Assembly: GCF_000278135.1 (NCBI RefSeq)
Contig: NZ_JH725026.1
Span: 63,012-127,011, forward strand
DNA length: 64,000 bases
Direction: 5' to 3'
DNA from: Candidatus Bartonella washoeensis Sb944nv
Lineage (GTDB): Bacteria; Pseudomonadota; Alphaproteobacteria; Rhizobiales; Rhizobiaceae
The position numbers were made by a program, and so were the translations under genes. Shown piece after piece: positions 31,247-42,079 of this stretch. Under the pieces are notes generated by a model. The model was not told where the DNA came from, searched no databases, and worked only from the letters and a program-made list of their open reading frames with translations. Within the stretch, counting starts at the first letter, position 1. The number at the start of each line of letters is the position of its first letter.

Positions 31247-31456
31247 ATATCGTCCTACCTATACTATTTGCAATAAAACTAATGTTTTTTCTTGCGAACA
31301 ATCTACACCAATTTTTAAATAGACACAGAGTAATAGTCCTAAAAAGCATTAATTGCATTCATCCGAATGAAACTCATCATCTGTATTAAAGTGAAATCCT
31401 CAATGACGCATATTCTCGTGCATAATCCAACAGCATAAGCTGCAAAACTTTGTTCA

Positions 31457-32440
31457 TTATTCTGTTTCACCATCATTCTCATTAAAAGCCAAAAGATTAA
31501 AGCTTTGCACCATATGAGGAGGTAAAGGCGCAACAATATCCAATAATCCTCCTGAAGGATGAGGAATACGAATACGACGTGCATGAAGATGAAGTCTGTT
31601 TTGAATTCCTCCTGGTAATTCCCAATTACTATCAGCAAAAAAATATTTTGAATCACCGATGATAGGATGATCCATATGAGCGGCATGCACACGTAGTTGA
31701 TGTGTTCTACCAGTATGAGGTTCCATTTCAAGCCACGAAAGAACTCGCCCCCTGGTATCTAAAACGCGATAGTAGGAAACTGCATGGTTAGAACCTGGCA
31801 CTCCATGTTCACAAACACGCATTTTATCACCCTGTGCAGTTATTTCCTTCACCATCCATGTTGAAATTTTATCCTGTTTCTTTCTAGGTACTCCCCGAAC
31901 CAATGCCCAATAAGTCTTTTTTGTTTCCCGCGCTCTAAAAGCAGCAGTTAAAGCCTGTGCAGCCCCCCTTGAACGAGCAACAAGAAGAACACCTGATGTC
32001 TCACGATCAAGACGATGAACCAAACGCGGCTTTTCACCTTTTTTATTGCGCCAAACCTCCAGCATACTATCCACATGACGTGTCAAACCAGAGCCACCTT
32101 GTACGGCTAAACCCGCAGGTTTATTAAAAACAAAGATTTTAGGATCTTCATAGAGCAGCATTTTTTTTAAAACAACTTCATCATTCTGTCCACGAAGTGT
32201 TTTATCCGTTACAGGAAAACACTCCTTTTCATCAACAGCTAAAGGCGGTACGCGAACAGACTGTCCCGTGAAAATACGTGTATCGGCTTTAACTCGTCCA
32301 CCATCAACCCGTATCTGACCAGAACGCAATAATTTTTGTAAATATCCAAACCCAAGTCCAGAATAATGTACTTTAAACCAGCGATCTAAGCGCATTCCAT
32401 TTTCGTCTGCCTCAACCTTTTTTATTTCTACGCCTACCAT
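31457..32440 (-). CDS. rluC: RluC/RluD-family pseudouridine synthase
   Basis: Modifies uridines in 23S rRNA to pseudouridine. The N-terminal S4 RNA-binding domain lies at about residues 14-75 (RLDRWFKVHY, LQKLLRSGQIRVDGGRV). The catalytic domain has the family motif HRLDRETSG with catalytic Asp145, then GRTHQLRVH. Its 327 residues are typical for RluC in alphaproteobacteria, and the target sites are assumed from family membership. It heads the rluC-atp12 pair and is divergent from ndvA with 217 bases between. Confidence 0.9.
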   Translation of the reverse strand: MVGVEIKKVEADENGMRLDRWFKVHYSGLGFGYLQKLLRSGQIRVDGGRVKADTRIFTGQSVRVPPLAVDEKECFPVTDKTLRGQNDEVVLKKMLLYEDPKIFVFNKPAGLAVQGGSGLTRHVDSMLEVWRNKKGEKPRLVHRLDRETSGVLLVARSRGAAQALTAAFRARETKKTYWALVRGVPRKKQDKISTWMVKEITAQGDKMRVCEHGVPGSNHAVSYYRVLDTRGRVLSWLEMEPHTGRTHQLRVHAAHMDHPIIGDSKYFFADSNWELPGGIQNRLHLHARRIRIPHPSGGLLDIVAPLPPHMVQSFNLLAFNENDGETE

Positions 32441-32657
32441 GACAGTTCCTTTGCCATATAATTTTACTTACCAGTTTTTATGCAATATCTTTAAAATACA
32501 AAAATCCATATCCTATAGAATTGACTTTATCACGCTACATTACAGCCAGTATCAAAAATTGCATTTTCTTACCGTTTAAATTTTATTAGCTCAAAAATGA
32601 GCCATTACAAGAATCAATAAGCTTTATACTTGCAATAGCTATTGGAGATAATTATCT

Positions 32658-34445
32658 GTGTCCTTATTTAAAACTTATGCTCGTGTTCTCACTTATCTAA
32701 ACAAAGAAAAAAATGCATCTCTTTTAATCTGTGCTGCCAATATTATATTAGCTGTTATCACCATCGCAGAACCTATTTTATTCGGACGCGTTATTGACTC
32801 CATTGCAGAGAGATCAGATATTATTCTTACCCTTACGATCTGGATATGTTTTGGGCTTTCTAATATTATTGCTTACGTTCTTGTTGCGCGCAGTGCTGAC
32901 CGCTTGACACATAGACGCCGTTTAACTGTTTTAACTGAATCCTTTGAGCGTATCATTTCTATGCCCTTAATTTGGCACCAACAGCGTGGAACTTCTAACG
33001 CTCTCCATATACTTTTGCGCGCAATAGACTCCATGTCCGCTATATGGCTTGATTTTATGCGCCAACATCTTTCAACTCTTGTTGCATTATTCGTTCTCAT
33101 ACCTATAGCTTTTAACATGAATTGGCGCCTTTCAATAGTCTTGATTGTTCTCGCTGTCATCTATGTATTGGTTGCACGATTAGTAATGCGAAAAACAAAA
33201 GACGGACAAGCTGCTGTAGAATGCTATCATCATAACCTTTTTGAACATGTCAGTGATTCAATCTCTAACGTTTCCATTGTACAAAGCTATAACCGAATAA
33301 GAGAAGAAACTTTAACGCTGCATCAGTATACAAATGACCTTCTTAAAGCACAAAACCCTGTCCTCAATTGGTGGGCTCTTGCGAGTGGCTTAAACCGAAT
33401 GGCTTCAACCATTTCAATAGTTTGTGTTCTTCTTCTTGGGGCTTTTTTTGTAGCAAAAGGCCAATTACGAGTAGGTGAAGTTGTTGCTTTTGTTGGATTT
33501 GCACAATTAATGATTAATCGTCTTGATCAAATTAGTGGTTTCATTAATTTAACCGTATCCTCACAAGCAAAACTACAAGAATTTTTCGCAATGGAAGACT
33601 CAACCTTTCATATCAATGAACCTAAAAATCTTCCTTCTCTCCAAAATGTTAAAGGCACAATACAATTCCATCATGTTACCTATAAATTTCCAAATTCTTC
33701 TCAAGGTATTTTCGACATTTCATTTAAAGTGAAAACAGGACAAACTGTTGCGATTGTAGGACCAACAGGTGCTGGAAAAACAACATTAATCAATTTATTG
33801 CAACGTGTGTACGATCCTACATTTGGACATATCTCCATTGACGGGATAGATATACGCTCGATTAATCGTGAATCCTTACGCAAATCTCTAGCAACGGTGT
33901 TCCAAGACGCTGGTCTTTTCAACCGTAGTATTCACAAAAACATCTCGATAGGGAGAGAAAATGCAACAGATGAAGAACTTTATGAAGCGGCGAAAATAGC
34001 AGCTGCCCATGATTTTATTCTGAAAAAAAACAATCGTTACGAGACCATGGTTGGCGAGCGAGGTTCTCAATTATCAGGGGGAGAGAAACAGCGATTAGCA
34101 ATTGCACGTGCTGTTTTAAAAAATGCACCCATCCTCATTCTAGATGAAGCAACCAGTGCTCTTGATATCGAAACGGAAGCGCGCGTTAAAGAAGCTCTTG
34201 ATTGCATAAGTCAAAACCGCACCACTTTTATTATAGCACATCGGCTTTCAACAGTACGCAACGCTGATCTTGTGCTATTTATGGATCAGGGTTACTTAAT
34301 TGAAAAAGGCAGCTTTCAAGAATTAATCGAGAGAGGCGGACGCTTCTACAAACTCTTAAAATCCGGCGGTTTTACAATTGATAAACCAACGATAAAAGAA
34401 GATGACGAAAACGTGATTCCACTGCATGAAGCCATAGCATCATAA
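32658..34445 (+). CDS. ndvA: beta-(1,2)-glucan exporter-type ABC transporter
   Basis: Inner-membrane half-transporter with fused ATPase, 595 residues, of the NdvA/ChvA type that exports cyclic beta-1,2-glucan to the periplasm in Rhizobiales. The N-terminal membrane domain has about six segments (residues 15-310). The ATPase has GPTGAGKTT from residue 368, LSGGEKQRLAIARAVL and LILDEATSALD. The start is a GTG at 32658 with GGAGA nine bases upstream. The glucan synthase NdvB/ChvB is not in this window, so the exported substrate is taken from homology only. Confidence 0.88.
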   Translation: MSLFKTYARVLTYLNKEKNASLLICAANIILAVITIAEPILFGRVIDSIAERSDIILTLTIWICFGLSNIIAYVLVARSADRLTHRRRLTVLTESFERIISMPLIWHQQRGTSNALHILLRAIDSMSAIWLDFMRQHLSTLVALFVLIPIAFNMNWRLSIVLIVLAVIYVLVARLVMRKTKDGQAAVECYHHNLFEHVSDSISNVSIVQSYNRIREETLTLHQYTNDLLKAQNPVLNWWALASGLNRMASTISIVCVLLLGAFFVAKGQLRVGEVVAFVGFAQLMINRLDQISGFINLTVSSQAKLQEFFAMEDSTFHINEPKNLPSLQNVKGTIQFHHVTYKFPNSSQGIFDISFKVKTGQTVAIVGPTGAGKTTLINLLQRVYDPTFGHISIDGIDIRSINRESLRKSLATVFQDAGLFNRSIHKNISIGRENATDEELYEAAKIAAAHDFILKKNNRYETMVGERGSQLSGGEKQRLAIARAVLKNAPILILDEATSALDIETEARVKEALDCISQNRTTFIIAHRLSTVRNADLVLFMDQGYLIEKGSFQELIERGGRFYKLLKSGGFTIDKPTIKEDDENVIPLHEAIAS

Positions 34446-34495
34446 AATAAACGTCTCACCTTTAAGAAAGAAGCATGTCTAAACGACCAAAATCC

Positions 34496-34513
34496 CTCTC
34501 TTAAAAAAGAGAG
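34496..34513. terminator. stem-loop between convergent ndvA and alaS
   Basis: CTCTCTT (34496-34502) pairs with AAGAGAG (34507-34513) around an AAAA loop, in the 98-base gap between convergent stops. The stem is good but no clear T-run follows, so its role is inferred. Confidence 0.4.
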
Positions 34514-34543
34514 AATCTAAACAACTAAATAATAAATCAGAAA

Positions 34544-37207
34544 TTATCCTTCAAGAAAAGCTTTTAATGCCGTAAGTGCATCATCAGCCTTATTCCCCTC
34601 AGGACCACCAGTCTGGGCCATATCAGGACGACCACCACCGCCTTGACCACCAAGAATACCTGAAACAATGCGCACCAAATCAACAGCATTCAACGTATCC
34701 GTTAAATCCTCTGTGACACCAACAACAGCACTTCCCTTTCCATCCTCTGAAAGACCAATGAAAGCAACAACTCCAGATCCAATCTGTTTTTTTCCAGAAT
34801 CCACGAATGCTTTCAAATCCCGTGGTGAAATATTTCTCACAATACGCCCCATAAAAGAAACACCATTGATGACGGTAATATCTTCTTGACTACTCTTCAT
34901 ATCTTCACCATTCAGAGCAATTTTCTTGCGTGCATCACTCAGCTCTTTTTCAAGTTTACAACGATAATCAAGTAAAGTCCGAACACGCTCTTCCACATCC
35001 GCAGAAGAAGTTTTTAAAAGATCAGCAATTTCATGGATTCGCTCATCTTGGCGTGTAAGATAAAGGCGTGCTGCTGTCCCTGTTAAAGCTTCAATACGAC
35101 GAACTCCAGCTGCTACAGAACTTTCAGAAACAATATGAATCAAACCGATATCGCCTGTTCGCTCTACATGCGTGCCCCCACAAAGCTCAATTGACCAATT
35201 CTTTTTTAATCCTCCCTGTTTAAATTTTTGCCCCATAGAAACAACACGGACTTCATCACCATATTTTTCACCAAATAACGCCATTGCCCCTTCTGAAACT
35301 GCATCATCTATCAGCATAAGACGCGTTGTTACTTCACTATTTTGCAAAACAATGTCATTTGCTAAATCTTCTATTTTTTTCAATTCTTCTGGTGAAACGG
35401 ATTTTGGATGAGAAAAATCAAAACGCAACCGATCTGGCGATACAAAAGAGCCTCTTTGAGTAACATGAGAGCCCAATATTTGACGTAAAGCTTCGTGTAA
35501 TAAATGGGTAGCAGAATGGTTTGCACGAATTTTCTTACGATGAACAGAATCAACTGTTAATTCTACACGATCAGATATCTTTACCCGACCAAATTTTACT
35601 TCTCCAATATGAACAAAAACACCATCACCCTTTCTTTGGGTATCATGCACCTCAAAAGTAAAATTTTCACCAGAAATGATACCGCTATCACCAATTTGCC
35701 CACCAGCTTCACCATAAAAAGGTGTCTGATTAACAACAAGCATAGCTTTCTGACCTAAAGAAATATGGTCAACGAGTTTACCATCACAAACAAGAGCTGT
35801 AACAATACCTTCAACTTTTTCTGTTTCATAACCCAAAAATTCTGTAGCCCCCACTTGATCACGAACAGAAAACCATATCTTTTCTGTTACAGCCTCCCCA
35901 GAACCCGCCCAGTGAGCACGTGCTTCTACTTTCTGACGTTCCATCGCTTTATCAAAAGCGTCAACATCAACAGATATTCCACGATTCCGAAGAGCATCTT
36001 GTGTTAAATCAAGTGGAAAACCATAGGTATCATAAAGCCTAAAGGCAACTTCACCATTAAAACAATCGCCTTCTTTAAGATTGGTACTCGCTTTATTCAA
36101 TAAACCCAATCCCCGTTCAAGAGTTTTCCGAAATCGAATCTCTTCTAACTTCAAAATTTCTGAAATTAAAGATTCAGCACGTACTAATTCAGAATAGGCT
36201 TGTCCCATTTCACGGATTAAAGCAGGCAAAAGACGCCACATCAATGGCTCTTTCGCACCAAGAAGATGTGCATGACGCATAGCTCGACGCATAATACGAC
36301 GTAAAACATATCCCCGACCTTCATTAGAAGGAAGAACACCATCAGCAATTAAAAACGCTGACGAACGAAGATGATCAGCTATCACACGATGGCTGGCAAC
36401 AAAATCACCCGTTGCTTTAACCCCTGTTATCTCTTGTGATGCACCAATTAACGCACGAAAAAGATCAATATCATAATTATCATGAACGCCCTGTAAAACA
36501 GCTGCAATACGCTCTAATCCCATACCTGTATCAATAGAAGGATGAGGTAGTTCAACACGCTCTTCCTTAGTAATTTGCTCATATTGCATGAAGACCAGAT
36601 TCCAAATCTCGATAAAGCGATCACCATCTTCATCCAAACTTCCAGGTGGTCCTCCCCAAATTTCCTCACCATGATCATAAAAAATCTCCGAACAAGGACC
36701 GCAAGGACCTGTATCCCCCATCGTCCAAAAATTATCAGCAGTCGCAATACGGACAATCTTTTCGTCTGGAAGACCTGAGATTTTCCGCCAAAGTTCAGCA
36801 GCAACATCATCACTATGATAAACTGTCACCAATAATTTATCTTTTGGAAGACAAAATTCCTTTGTTAAAAGCTCCCATGATAAAAAAATGGCTTCTTCTT
36901 TAAAATAATCACCAAAAGAAAAATTACCCAGCATTTCAAAAAATGTATGATGGCGTGCCGTATAGCCAACATTGTCAAGATCATTATGCTTTCCACCCGC
37001 ACGAACACATTTTTGTGCAGTTGTTGCCTGCTTATAAGAACGCTGTTCCAGTCCAGTAAAAACATTTTTAAACTGTACCATTCCTGCATTTGTAAACATA
37101 AGTGTGGGATCATTACGCGGAACAAGTGGACTAGAAGAAAGAACTTCATGCCCATTACGATGAAAATAATCGAGGAAAGTTGACCGGATGTTCTTAACAC
37201 TATTCAT
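34544..37207 (-). CDS. alaS: alanyl-tRNA synthetase
   Basis: Class II synthetase that charges tRNA-Ala, with an editing domain. It has 887 residues from the ATG at 37207, chosen because AGGTG stands six bases before it and the peptide [19 protein letters not shown] is the family N-terminus; the longer frame to 37288 is rejected. Visible are the aminoacylation core ([20 protein letters not shown]), the editing zinc motif [14 protein letters not shown] further on, and the C-terminal [16 protein letters not shown] of the DHHA1 region. It follows recA on the same strand after 206 bases, the usual Rhizobiales order. Confidence 0.96.
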   Translation of the reverse strand: MNSVKNIRSTFLDYFHRNGHEVLSSSPLVPRNDPTLMFTNAGMVQFKNVFTGLEQRSYKQATTAQKCVRAGGKHNDLDNVGYTARHHTFFEMLGNFSFGDYFKEEAIFLSWELLTKEFCLPKDKLLVTVYHSDDVAAELWRKISGLPDEKIVRIATADNFWTMGDTGPCGPCSEIFYDHGEEIWGGPPGSLDEDGDRFIEIWNLVFMQYEQITKEERVELPHPSIDTGMGLERIAAVLQGVHDNYDIDLFRALIGASQEITGVKATGDFVASHRVIADHLRSSAFLIADGVLPSNEGRGYVLRRIMRRAMRHAHLLGAKEPLMWRLLPALIREMGQAYSELVRAESLISEILKLEEIRFRKTLERGLGLLNKASTNLKEGDCFNGEVAFRLYDTYGFPLDLTQDALRNRGISVDVDAFDKAMERQKVEARAHWAGSGEAVTEKIWFSVRDQVGATEFLGYETEKVEGIVTALVCDGKLVDHISLGQKAMLVVNQTPFYGEAGGQIGDSGIISGENFTFEVHDTQRKGDGVFVHIGEVKFGRVKISDRVELTVDSVHRKKIRANHSATHLLHEALRQILGSHVTQRGSFVSPDRLRFDFSHPKSVSPEELKKIEDLANDIVLQNSEVTTRLMLIDDAVSEGAMALFGEKYGDEVRVVSMGQKFKQGGLKKNWSIELCGGTHVERTGDIGLIHIVSESSVAAGVRRIEALTGTAARLYLTRQDERIHEIADLLKTSSADVEERVRTLLDYRCKLEKELSDARKKIALNGEDMKSSQEDITVINGVSFMGRIVRNISPRDLKAFVDSGKKQIGSGVVAFIGLSEDGKGSAVVGVTEDLTDTLNAVDLVRIVSGILGGQGGGGRPDMAQTGGPEGNKADDALTALKAFLEG

Positions 37208-37413
37208 ATTGACACCTGCAAAGTACAGTACAAAATCATAAAAGCAGTCCCTCTCATTAAACATCCTCTTTGCCACGGATAGAGTCAATTTAATCAGAAA
37301 ACAGAATGTTTTTTCAAAAAAGTTGAGAAATAAGTAATCTTATACTTTAAAATTCTGACAAATAAAAACAGAAAAAATTTAAATGAAGGAGTTGTACTCA
37401 AACAAACATTTCA

Positions 37414-38457
37414 TCAAATGACTTCGTCGCTTTCTGTATTTTCTGAGCCTGCATTTTCTAATAATTCAATCGCAATCAAACCAGCATTTTGACGCAAAGC
37501 TGTCTCGATTTCCGCAGCTATTTCCTCATGTTCACGTAAAAACTGCTTTGCATTTTCACGTCCCTGTCCTAATCGTTGAGAATTATAAGAGAACCATGCA
37601 CCAGACTTTTCCACAATACCAACTTTAACACCTAAATCAATCAATTCACCGACTTTGGAAATGCCTTCACCATAAATAATATCAAACTCAACCTGTTTGA
37701 ATGGAGGTGCCAATTTATTCTTCACGACTTTAACACGCGTCTGATTACCAACGATTGCATCCCGATCTTTAATGGATCCAATGCGACGAATATCTAAACG
37801 AACAGAAGCATAAAATTTTAAAGCGTTTCCGCCTGTTGTCGTTTCGGGAGAACCAAACATCACACCAATTTTCATGCGAATTTGATTAATAAAGACAACC
37901 ATACAGTTAGAGCGAAAAATTGCTGATGTTAACTTTCGCAACGCTTTACTCATTAACCGTGCTTGTAATCCCGGCAAAGCGTCACCCATTTCACCATCAA
38001 TTTCCGCACGCGGTGTCAAAGCTGCCACAGAATCAACAACGAGTACATCAACCGCACCAGAACGAACAAGTGTTTCGGTAATTTCCAACGCCTGTTCACC
38101 GGTATCTGGTTGAGAAATGAACAAGTTTTCTAAATCAACACCAAGTTTACGGGCATAAATAGGATCAAGAGCGTGTTCTGCATCTATAAAAGCGCAAATC
38201 CCACCACTTTTCTGTGCCTCAGCAATAGCATGCAAAGCTAGTGTCGTCTTTCCAGAACTTTCTGGTCCATAAATCTCAATAATACGGCCCTTTGGTAATC
38301 CACCAACACCCAAAGCAATATCTAAGGATAATGAACCAGTGGGGATTGTTTCAATTTCAACAACCTGCTCTTTTTGCCCAAGACGCATAATTGAGCCTTT
38401 ACCGAAAGAGCGTTCAATTTGTGAGAGAGCAGCATCGAGAGCTTTTGTTTTATCCAC
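37414..38457 (-). CDS. recA: recombinase RecA
   Basis: ATP-dependent strand-exchange protein and coprotease of the SOS response. The GTG at 38457 is taken as start (AAGGA seven bases before, first residues [20 protein letters not shown]), giving 347 residues. Walker A is GPESSGKTT at 64-72. The L1 and L2 loop regions, [11 protein letters not shown] and [14 protein letters not shown], are intact, and the tail is acidic. A GTG at 38493 would add an unusual 12-residue leader. Upstream there is a palindrome but no full alphaproteobacterial SOS box. Confidence 0.96.
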   Translation of the reverse strand: MDKTKALDAALSQIERSFGKGSIMRLGQKEQVVEIETIPTGSLSLDIALGVGGLPKGRIIEIYGPESSGKTTLALHAIAEAQKSGGICAFIDAEHALDPIYARKLGVDLENLFISQPDTGEQALEITETLVRSGAVDVLVVDSVAALTPRAEIDGEMGDALPGLQARLMSKALRKLTSAIFRSNCMVVFINQIRMKIGVMFGSPETTTGGNALKFYASVRLDIRRIGSIKDRDAIVGNQTRVKVVKNKLAPPFKQVEFDIIYGEGISKVGELIDLGVKVGIVEKSGAWFSYNSQRLGQGRENAKQFLREHEEIAAEIETALRQNAGLIAIELLENAGSENTESDEVI

Positions 38458-39086
38458 GATTATATCCTTGACCGATTCATTACAACTCAACACCCAGTGT
38501 ACACTGTTCCTTTAGCTTAACTAAAGCGTTGAGTTTCAATTTTCACAAACTATTTCCATTTCTATCACGATATTATATCCATAACATCTCATAAAACATA
38601 AACAAAAAGGCTTCTTTATCTCACGTTTATCTCACACAACACAAATACACTTCAATAAGATACTGGCATATAAGGAAAAGAAGCTCGATATATCTATAGC
38701 TCTCCTCTAAAAAAGAAACAATTTAAATTTTAACACGGTGTTTATACAACCTCCTGATACTCCTCTTGTACACAATGAAGAGCTAAACTCCCTTAGCATA
38801 TCATTTAGCTATTAATACCCAAAAGATTCATCATCAATCAAAACCACATACACCGCATACAACTAAAACCCTCATTATAAAGCAGCACATGAATTACAAC
38901 TAGACCAATATCTCTTAAAATTGAGTTCTAAGCGTATATAAATTCTTGATTAGATAAAAAGAAAACCTTTTACTCTACAAATAATAAGCTTTTAAAGCAT
39001 AAATTCGATTATTAATGAATTTATAACCATATAACTGATGTAAAATCAGTTCAAGAACAATAAAAAATCTCGTTTTAACTAAAATT
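38458..39086. promoter_or_regulatory. recA upstream region with palindrome and direct repeat
   Basis: This 629-base gap has no gene I can support. Facing recA it holds CTTTAG-CTTAA-CTAAAG (38510-38526), a GTTC half-site of the SOS box with no second half, a possible minus-strand -10 (TATAAT, 38572-38577 reversed), and a tandem pair of TTTATCTCAC at 38615-38624 and 38626-38635. The half nearer rarA is plain AT-rich sequence. Confidence 0.35.
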
Positions 39087-40406
39087 TCATTTTTGATTTT
39101 TTCGTTTTTTGCGCAATTGCTTCCACCATTCAAGACGTTTCGCAATCTCACGCTCAAAACCACGCTCAACTGGTTGATAATAGATTTGGCGCCCAAGTTT
39201 TTCAGGAAAATATTCCTGTCCCGAAAAAGCATCTGGTTCATCATGATCATAACGATAACCATGCCCATATCCTTCTGCCTTCATAAATTTTGTAGGTGCA
39301 TTAAGAATATGCTGAGGAGGAGGCAAAGAACCATTTTTGCGTGCGCTCTGCATAGCTGCCTTATACGCGAGATATGCTGCATTCGATTTTGGTGCCGTTG
39401 CAACATAAAGACATGCTTGCGCCAAAGCCAATTCTCCCTCAGGTGATCCTAAATAATCATAAGCATCTTTTGCCGCATTACAAATAACAAGAGCTTGCGG
39501 ATCCGCTAAACCAATATCTTCAACAGCCATACGGACCAATCTTCGCCCAATATAAAGAGGATCCTCGCCCGCATCAAACATACGTGCTAAATAATAAAGA
39601 GCTGCATCAGGATCAGATCCACGAACTGATTTATGCAACGCTGAAATGAGATTATAATGACCATCTCGCCCTTTATCATAAATTGGAGCACGACGTTGAA
39701 TGATTTTTTGCAAAGCGACAGCATCAAATATCTCTCCTGGTCGCGCAACACACCAAACTTCTTCTGCCAATGTTAACGCTGCCCGCGCATCACCATCAGA
39801 CATCCCTATCAAAACATCTCTGGCATCATCATCTAATGGAAGAAGCTTTCCCTCCATTTCCTCAGCGCGTTTTAAAAGCATACCCAAACTTTCATCGTCA
39901 TGGGGAAAAAACGTCAAAACACGGGCACGAGAAAGAAGAGCAGCATTAATTTCAAATGAAGGATTTTCTGTCGTTGCACCGATAAGAATGATAGTACCAT
40001 CTTCCATGACCGGGAGAAAACTATCCTGCTGTGCACGATTAAATCGATGAATTTCATCCACAAACAAAAGCGTTTGACATCCAGATATAAAGCGAATCTG
40101 AGCATTTTCAAAAATCTTTTTAAGTTCAGCAACTCCAGTAAAAATGGCAGAAATTTGTTCAAAAGCGAAATTTGTTTCAAGCGCTAACAAGCGCGCAACC
40201 GTTGTTTTTCCTGTTCCTGGAGGCCCCCAGAAAATCATCGAACCAATTGAGCCAGCAGCCACCATGCGCGAGAGCACCCCCTCCTCTCCAACTAAATGGT
40301 TTTGTCCCAATACATCATTGAGAGAACGAGGACGCATTTTTTCTGCAAGCGGCCGCTTCTTATTAACATGAAGATCAAAAGACGAAGTAATAAAATCTTT
40401 ACTCAA
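39087..40406 (-). CDS. rarA: replication-associated recombination protein A
   Basis: AAA+ ATPase of the RarA/MgsA/WRNIP1 family that acts at stalled replication forks. It has 439 residues with Walker A GPPGTGKTT at 61-69, Walker B LLFVDEIHRFN, and the sensor segment ATTENPSFEINAALLSRARV. The C-terminal family region includes DPDAALYYLARMFDAGEDP and PEGELALAQACLYVA. The start is a TTG with GAGG eight bases upstream, eight bases after the protease gene stop, so the two are coexpressed. rplQ-protease-rarA order is common in Rhizobiales. Confidence 0.92.
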   Translation of the reverse strand: MSKDFITSSFDLHVNKKRPLAEKMRPRSLNDVLGQNHLVGEEGVLSRMVAAGSIGSMIFWGPPGTGKTTVARLLALETNFAFEQISAIFTGVAELKKIFENAQIRFISGCQTLLFVDEIHRFNRAQQDSFLPVMEDGTIILIGATTENPSFEINAALLSRARVLTFFPHDDESLGMLLKRAEEMEGKLLPLDDDARDVLIGMSDGDARAALTLAEEVWCVARPGEIFDAVALQKIIQRRAPIYDKGRDGHYNLISALHKSVRGSDPDAALYYLARMFDAGEDPLYIGRRLVRMAVEDIGLADPQALVICNAAKDAYDYLGSPEGELALAQACLYVATAPKSNAAYLAYKAAMQSARKNGSLPPPQHILNAPTKFMKAEGYGHGYRYDHDEPDAFSGQEYFPEKLGRQIYYQPVERGFEREIAKRLEWWKQLRKKRKNQK

Positions 40407-40414
40407 AAAAAACC

Positions 40415-41809
40415 TCAGCGAATAAATTGGCGAATATACATACCATCACGTTCATATTCCAAGTGCCAAACACGCTGGCGACCTTGCATGAGAATCTTTT
40501 TCAATTGACTGACTGTTTGAATTTTATGGCCATTCACAACACGCAAAATATCTCCCGGACGAAAAATCCCTGCAGCATTGCTCATTTCATCAATGTTAGT
40601 AATCACAACACCTCTTGCAGAGGTGGGAAGATGAAAACGTCGACTATTTTGCGGTGTTAAATCTAATATTTCAGCACCAGAAAGAGGACCTTCATCAATA
40701 ATTTTTTCAGATTTTGAAAATGCAGATTCCGGCATTGATGAAATGTTTATTTTCGTCTTGAATATTTTTCCACTTCTTAAATATTCTAAAATAAGGCTCT
40801 GCCCCATGCCCGCTGTCATTAAACGATATCCAAGACCATCTGGACTAACAACGCGCATCCCTTGCACACTCAAAATAACATCGCCAACTTTCAAACCAGC
40901 TTTTTCCGCAGGACTATCTTTGTTAACTTCAATGACAAGAGCCCCATAGGGACGCTCTAAACCTAACCCACCAGCAATGTCAGGTGTAACATTTTGGAAA
41001 GATGCACCAATATAAGGTGGCACAAAATACTTCCCACCACGTTTAACAGTCTCAAGCATCACTTTCACAAGATTTGCCGGAATAGCAAACCCAATCCCTA
41101 CAGAGCCACCTGAGCGCGAATAAATAGCGGTATTAATCCCTATTAATTGTCCTTTCATATCAATTAAAGCTCCACCAGAATTACCTGGATTAATGGCAGC
41201 ATCTGTTTGAATAAAAAAGTCAAAATCAGAAATACCGACTCGTGTGCGTGCTTGCGCCGAAACAATACCACTTGTAACTGTTTGACCAACACCAAAAGGA
41301 TTACCAATTGCAAGAACAAGGTCACCAACTTCAACTGTATCAGAATCTCCTAAAGGAAGAATAGGAAACTGCGCACCCTTTGCATTAATTTCAAGCACAG
41401 CAATATCAGTTGCTTCATCTTTTAGCATGATCTTACTGTCAAACTCCCGCCCATCAGAAAGAGCCACTTTAATTTCACTTGCATCTTTAATGACATGGTA
41501 ATTGGTAACAATCAAACCACGTGCATCAACAATCACCCCCGATCCCAATGACGATTGCGTGCGTAAAGGTCGGTTATTTTGAAAACGACCAAAAAATTGC
41601 TCAAAAAATGGATCACCATCAAAAGGTGAACGTGCTCTAATTTGGCGAGCTGCATAAATATTTACGACAGACGGAATAGTTTTCTTAACTAAAGGAGCAA
41701 ATGAAAGGGTGATTTCTTTTCGTGTTTCCGGAATTTGAGCATATGCACAATGAAACGATGGCTGTGCTATAATAGCAAAAAAAAGCCACGCCCAAAAAAA
41801 ATACCTCAT
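40415..41809 (-). CDS. periplasmic DegP/HtrA-type serine protease
   Basis: Envelope quality-control protease with 464 residues from the ATG at 41809, preceded by AAGGAG at good spacing. A signal peptide is clear (MRYFFWAWLFFAIIAQPSF, cleavage near AYA-Q). The trypsin-like triad is His105 (NYHVIKD), Asp135 (ATDIAVLE) and Ser211 (NPGNSGGAL). Two PDZ domains follow, the first near GASFQNVTPDIAGGLGL and the second near ARGVVITNIDEMSNAAGI. The first PDZ contains GLKVGDVILSVQG, a DegP/DegQ hallmark. Separated from the ribosomal cluster by the rplQ terminator. Confidence 0.9.
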   Translation of the reverse strand: MRYFFWAWLFFAIIAQPSFHCAYAQIPETRKEITLSFAPLVKKTIPSVVNIYAARQIRARSPFDGDPFFEQFFGRFQNNRPLRTQSSLGSGVIVDARGLIVTNYHVIKDASEIKVALSDGREFDSKIMLKDEATDIAVLEINAKGAQFPILPLGDSDTVEVGDLVLAIGNPFGVGQTVTSGIVSAQARTRVGISDFDFFIQTDAAINPGNSGGALIDMKGQLIGINTAIYSRSGGSVGIGFAIPANLVKVMLETVKRGGKYFVPPYIGASFQNVTPDIAGGLGLERPYGALVIEVNKDSPAEKAGLKVGDVILSVQGMRVVSPDGLGYRLMTAGMGQSLILEYLRSGKIFKTKINISSMPESAFSKSEKIIDEGPLSGAEILDLTPQNSRRFHLPTSARGVVITNIDEMSNAAGIFRPGDILRVVNGHKIQTVSQLKKILMQGRQRVWHLEYERDGMYIRQFIR

Positions 41810-42023
41810 GTCTCGCTCCTTAAAAACTAATTCATTCGTTAGCATTAATAGGATAAGAACCCCTCTTATCCTTCATAAGCTTAGAATTCTCACTAATATT
41901 TATAATTAAGAATAAAAACAACCTATTTGAGCAGTAGATATTAAAAAAATTAAATAATTCAATATTTTCTAATCTTTCCTCTCCATTTATTTCTTGAAAA
42001 TAAAACTGACTGTAAAATGCACA

Positions 42024-42054
42024 TAAAAAAAACCGCCCAAAAAGGCGGCTTTTA
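42024..42054 (-). terminator. intrinsic terminator after rplQ
   Basis: On the minus strand GCCGCC and GGCGGT pair around a TTTTTG loop and are followed by an uninterrupted run of T, about 26 bases after the rplQ stop. It closes the large ribosomal protein cluster. Confidence 0.85.
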
Positions 42055-42079
42055 AAAATCCAACAGAAAAGAAAACACT

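Noticed and set aside
38975-39268. 97-codon minus-strand frame overlapping the end of rarA.
   Set aside because: Most of it is a shadow of rarA in another frame, and the part beyond has AT-noise composition.
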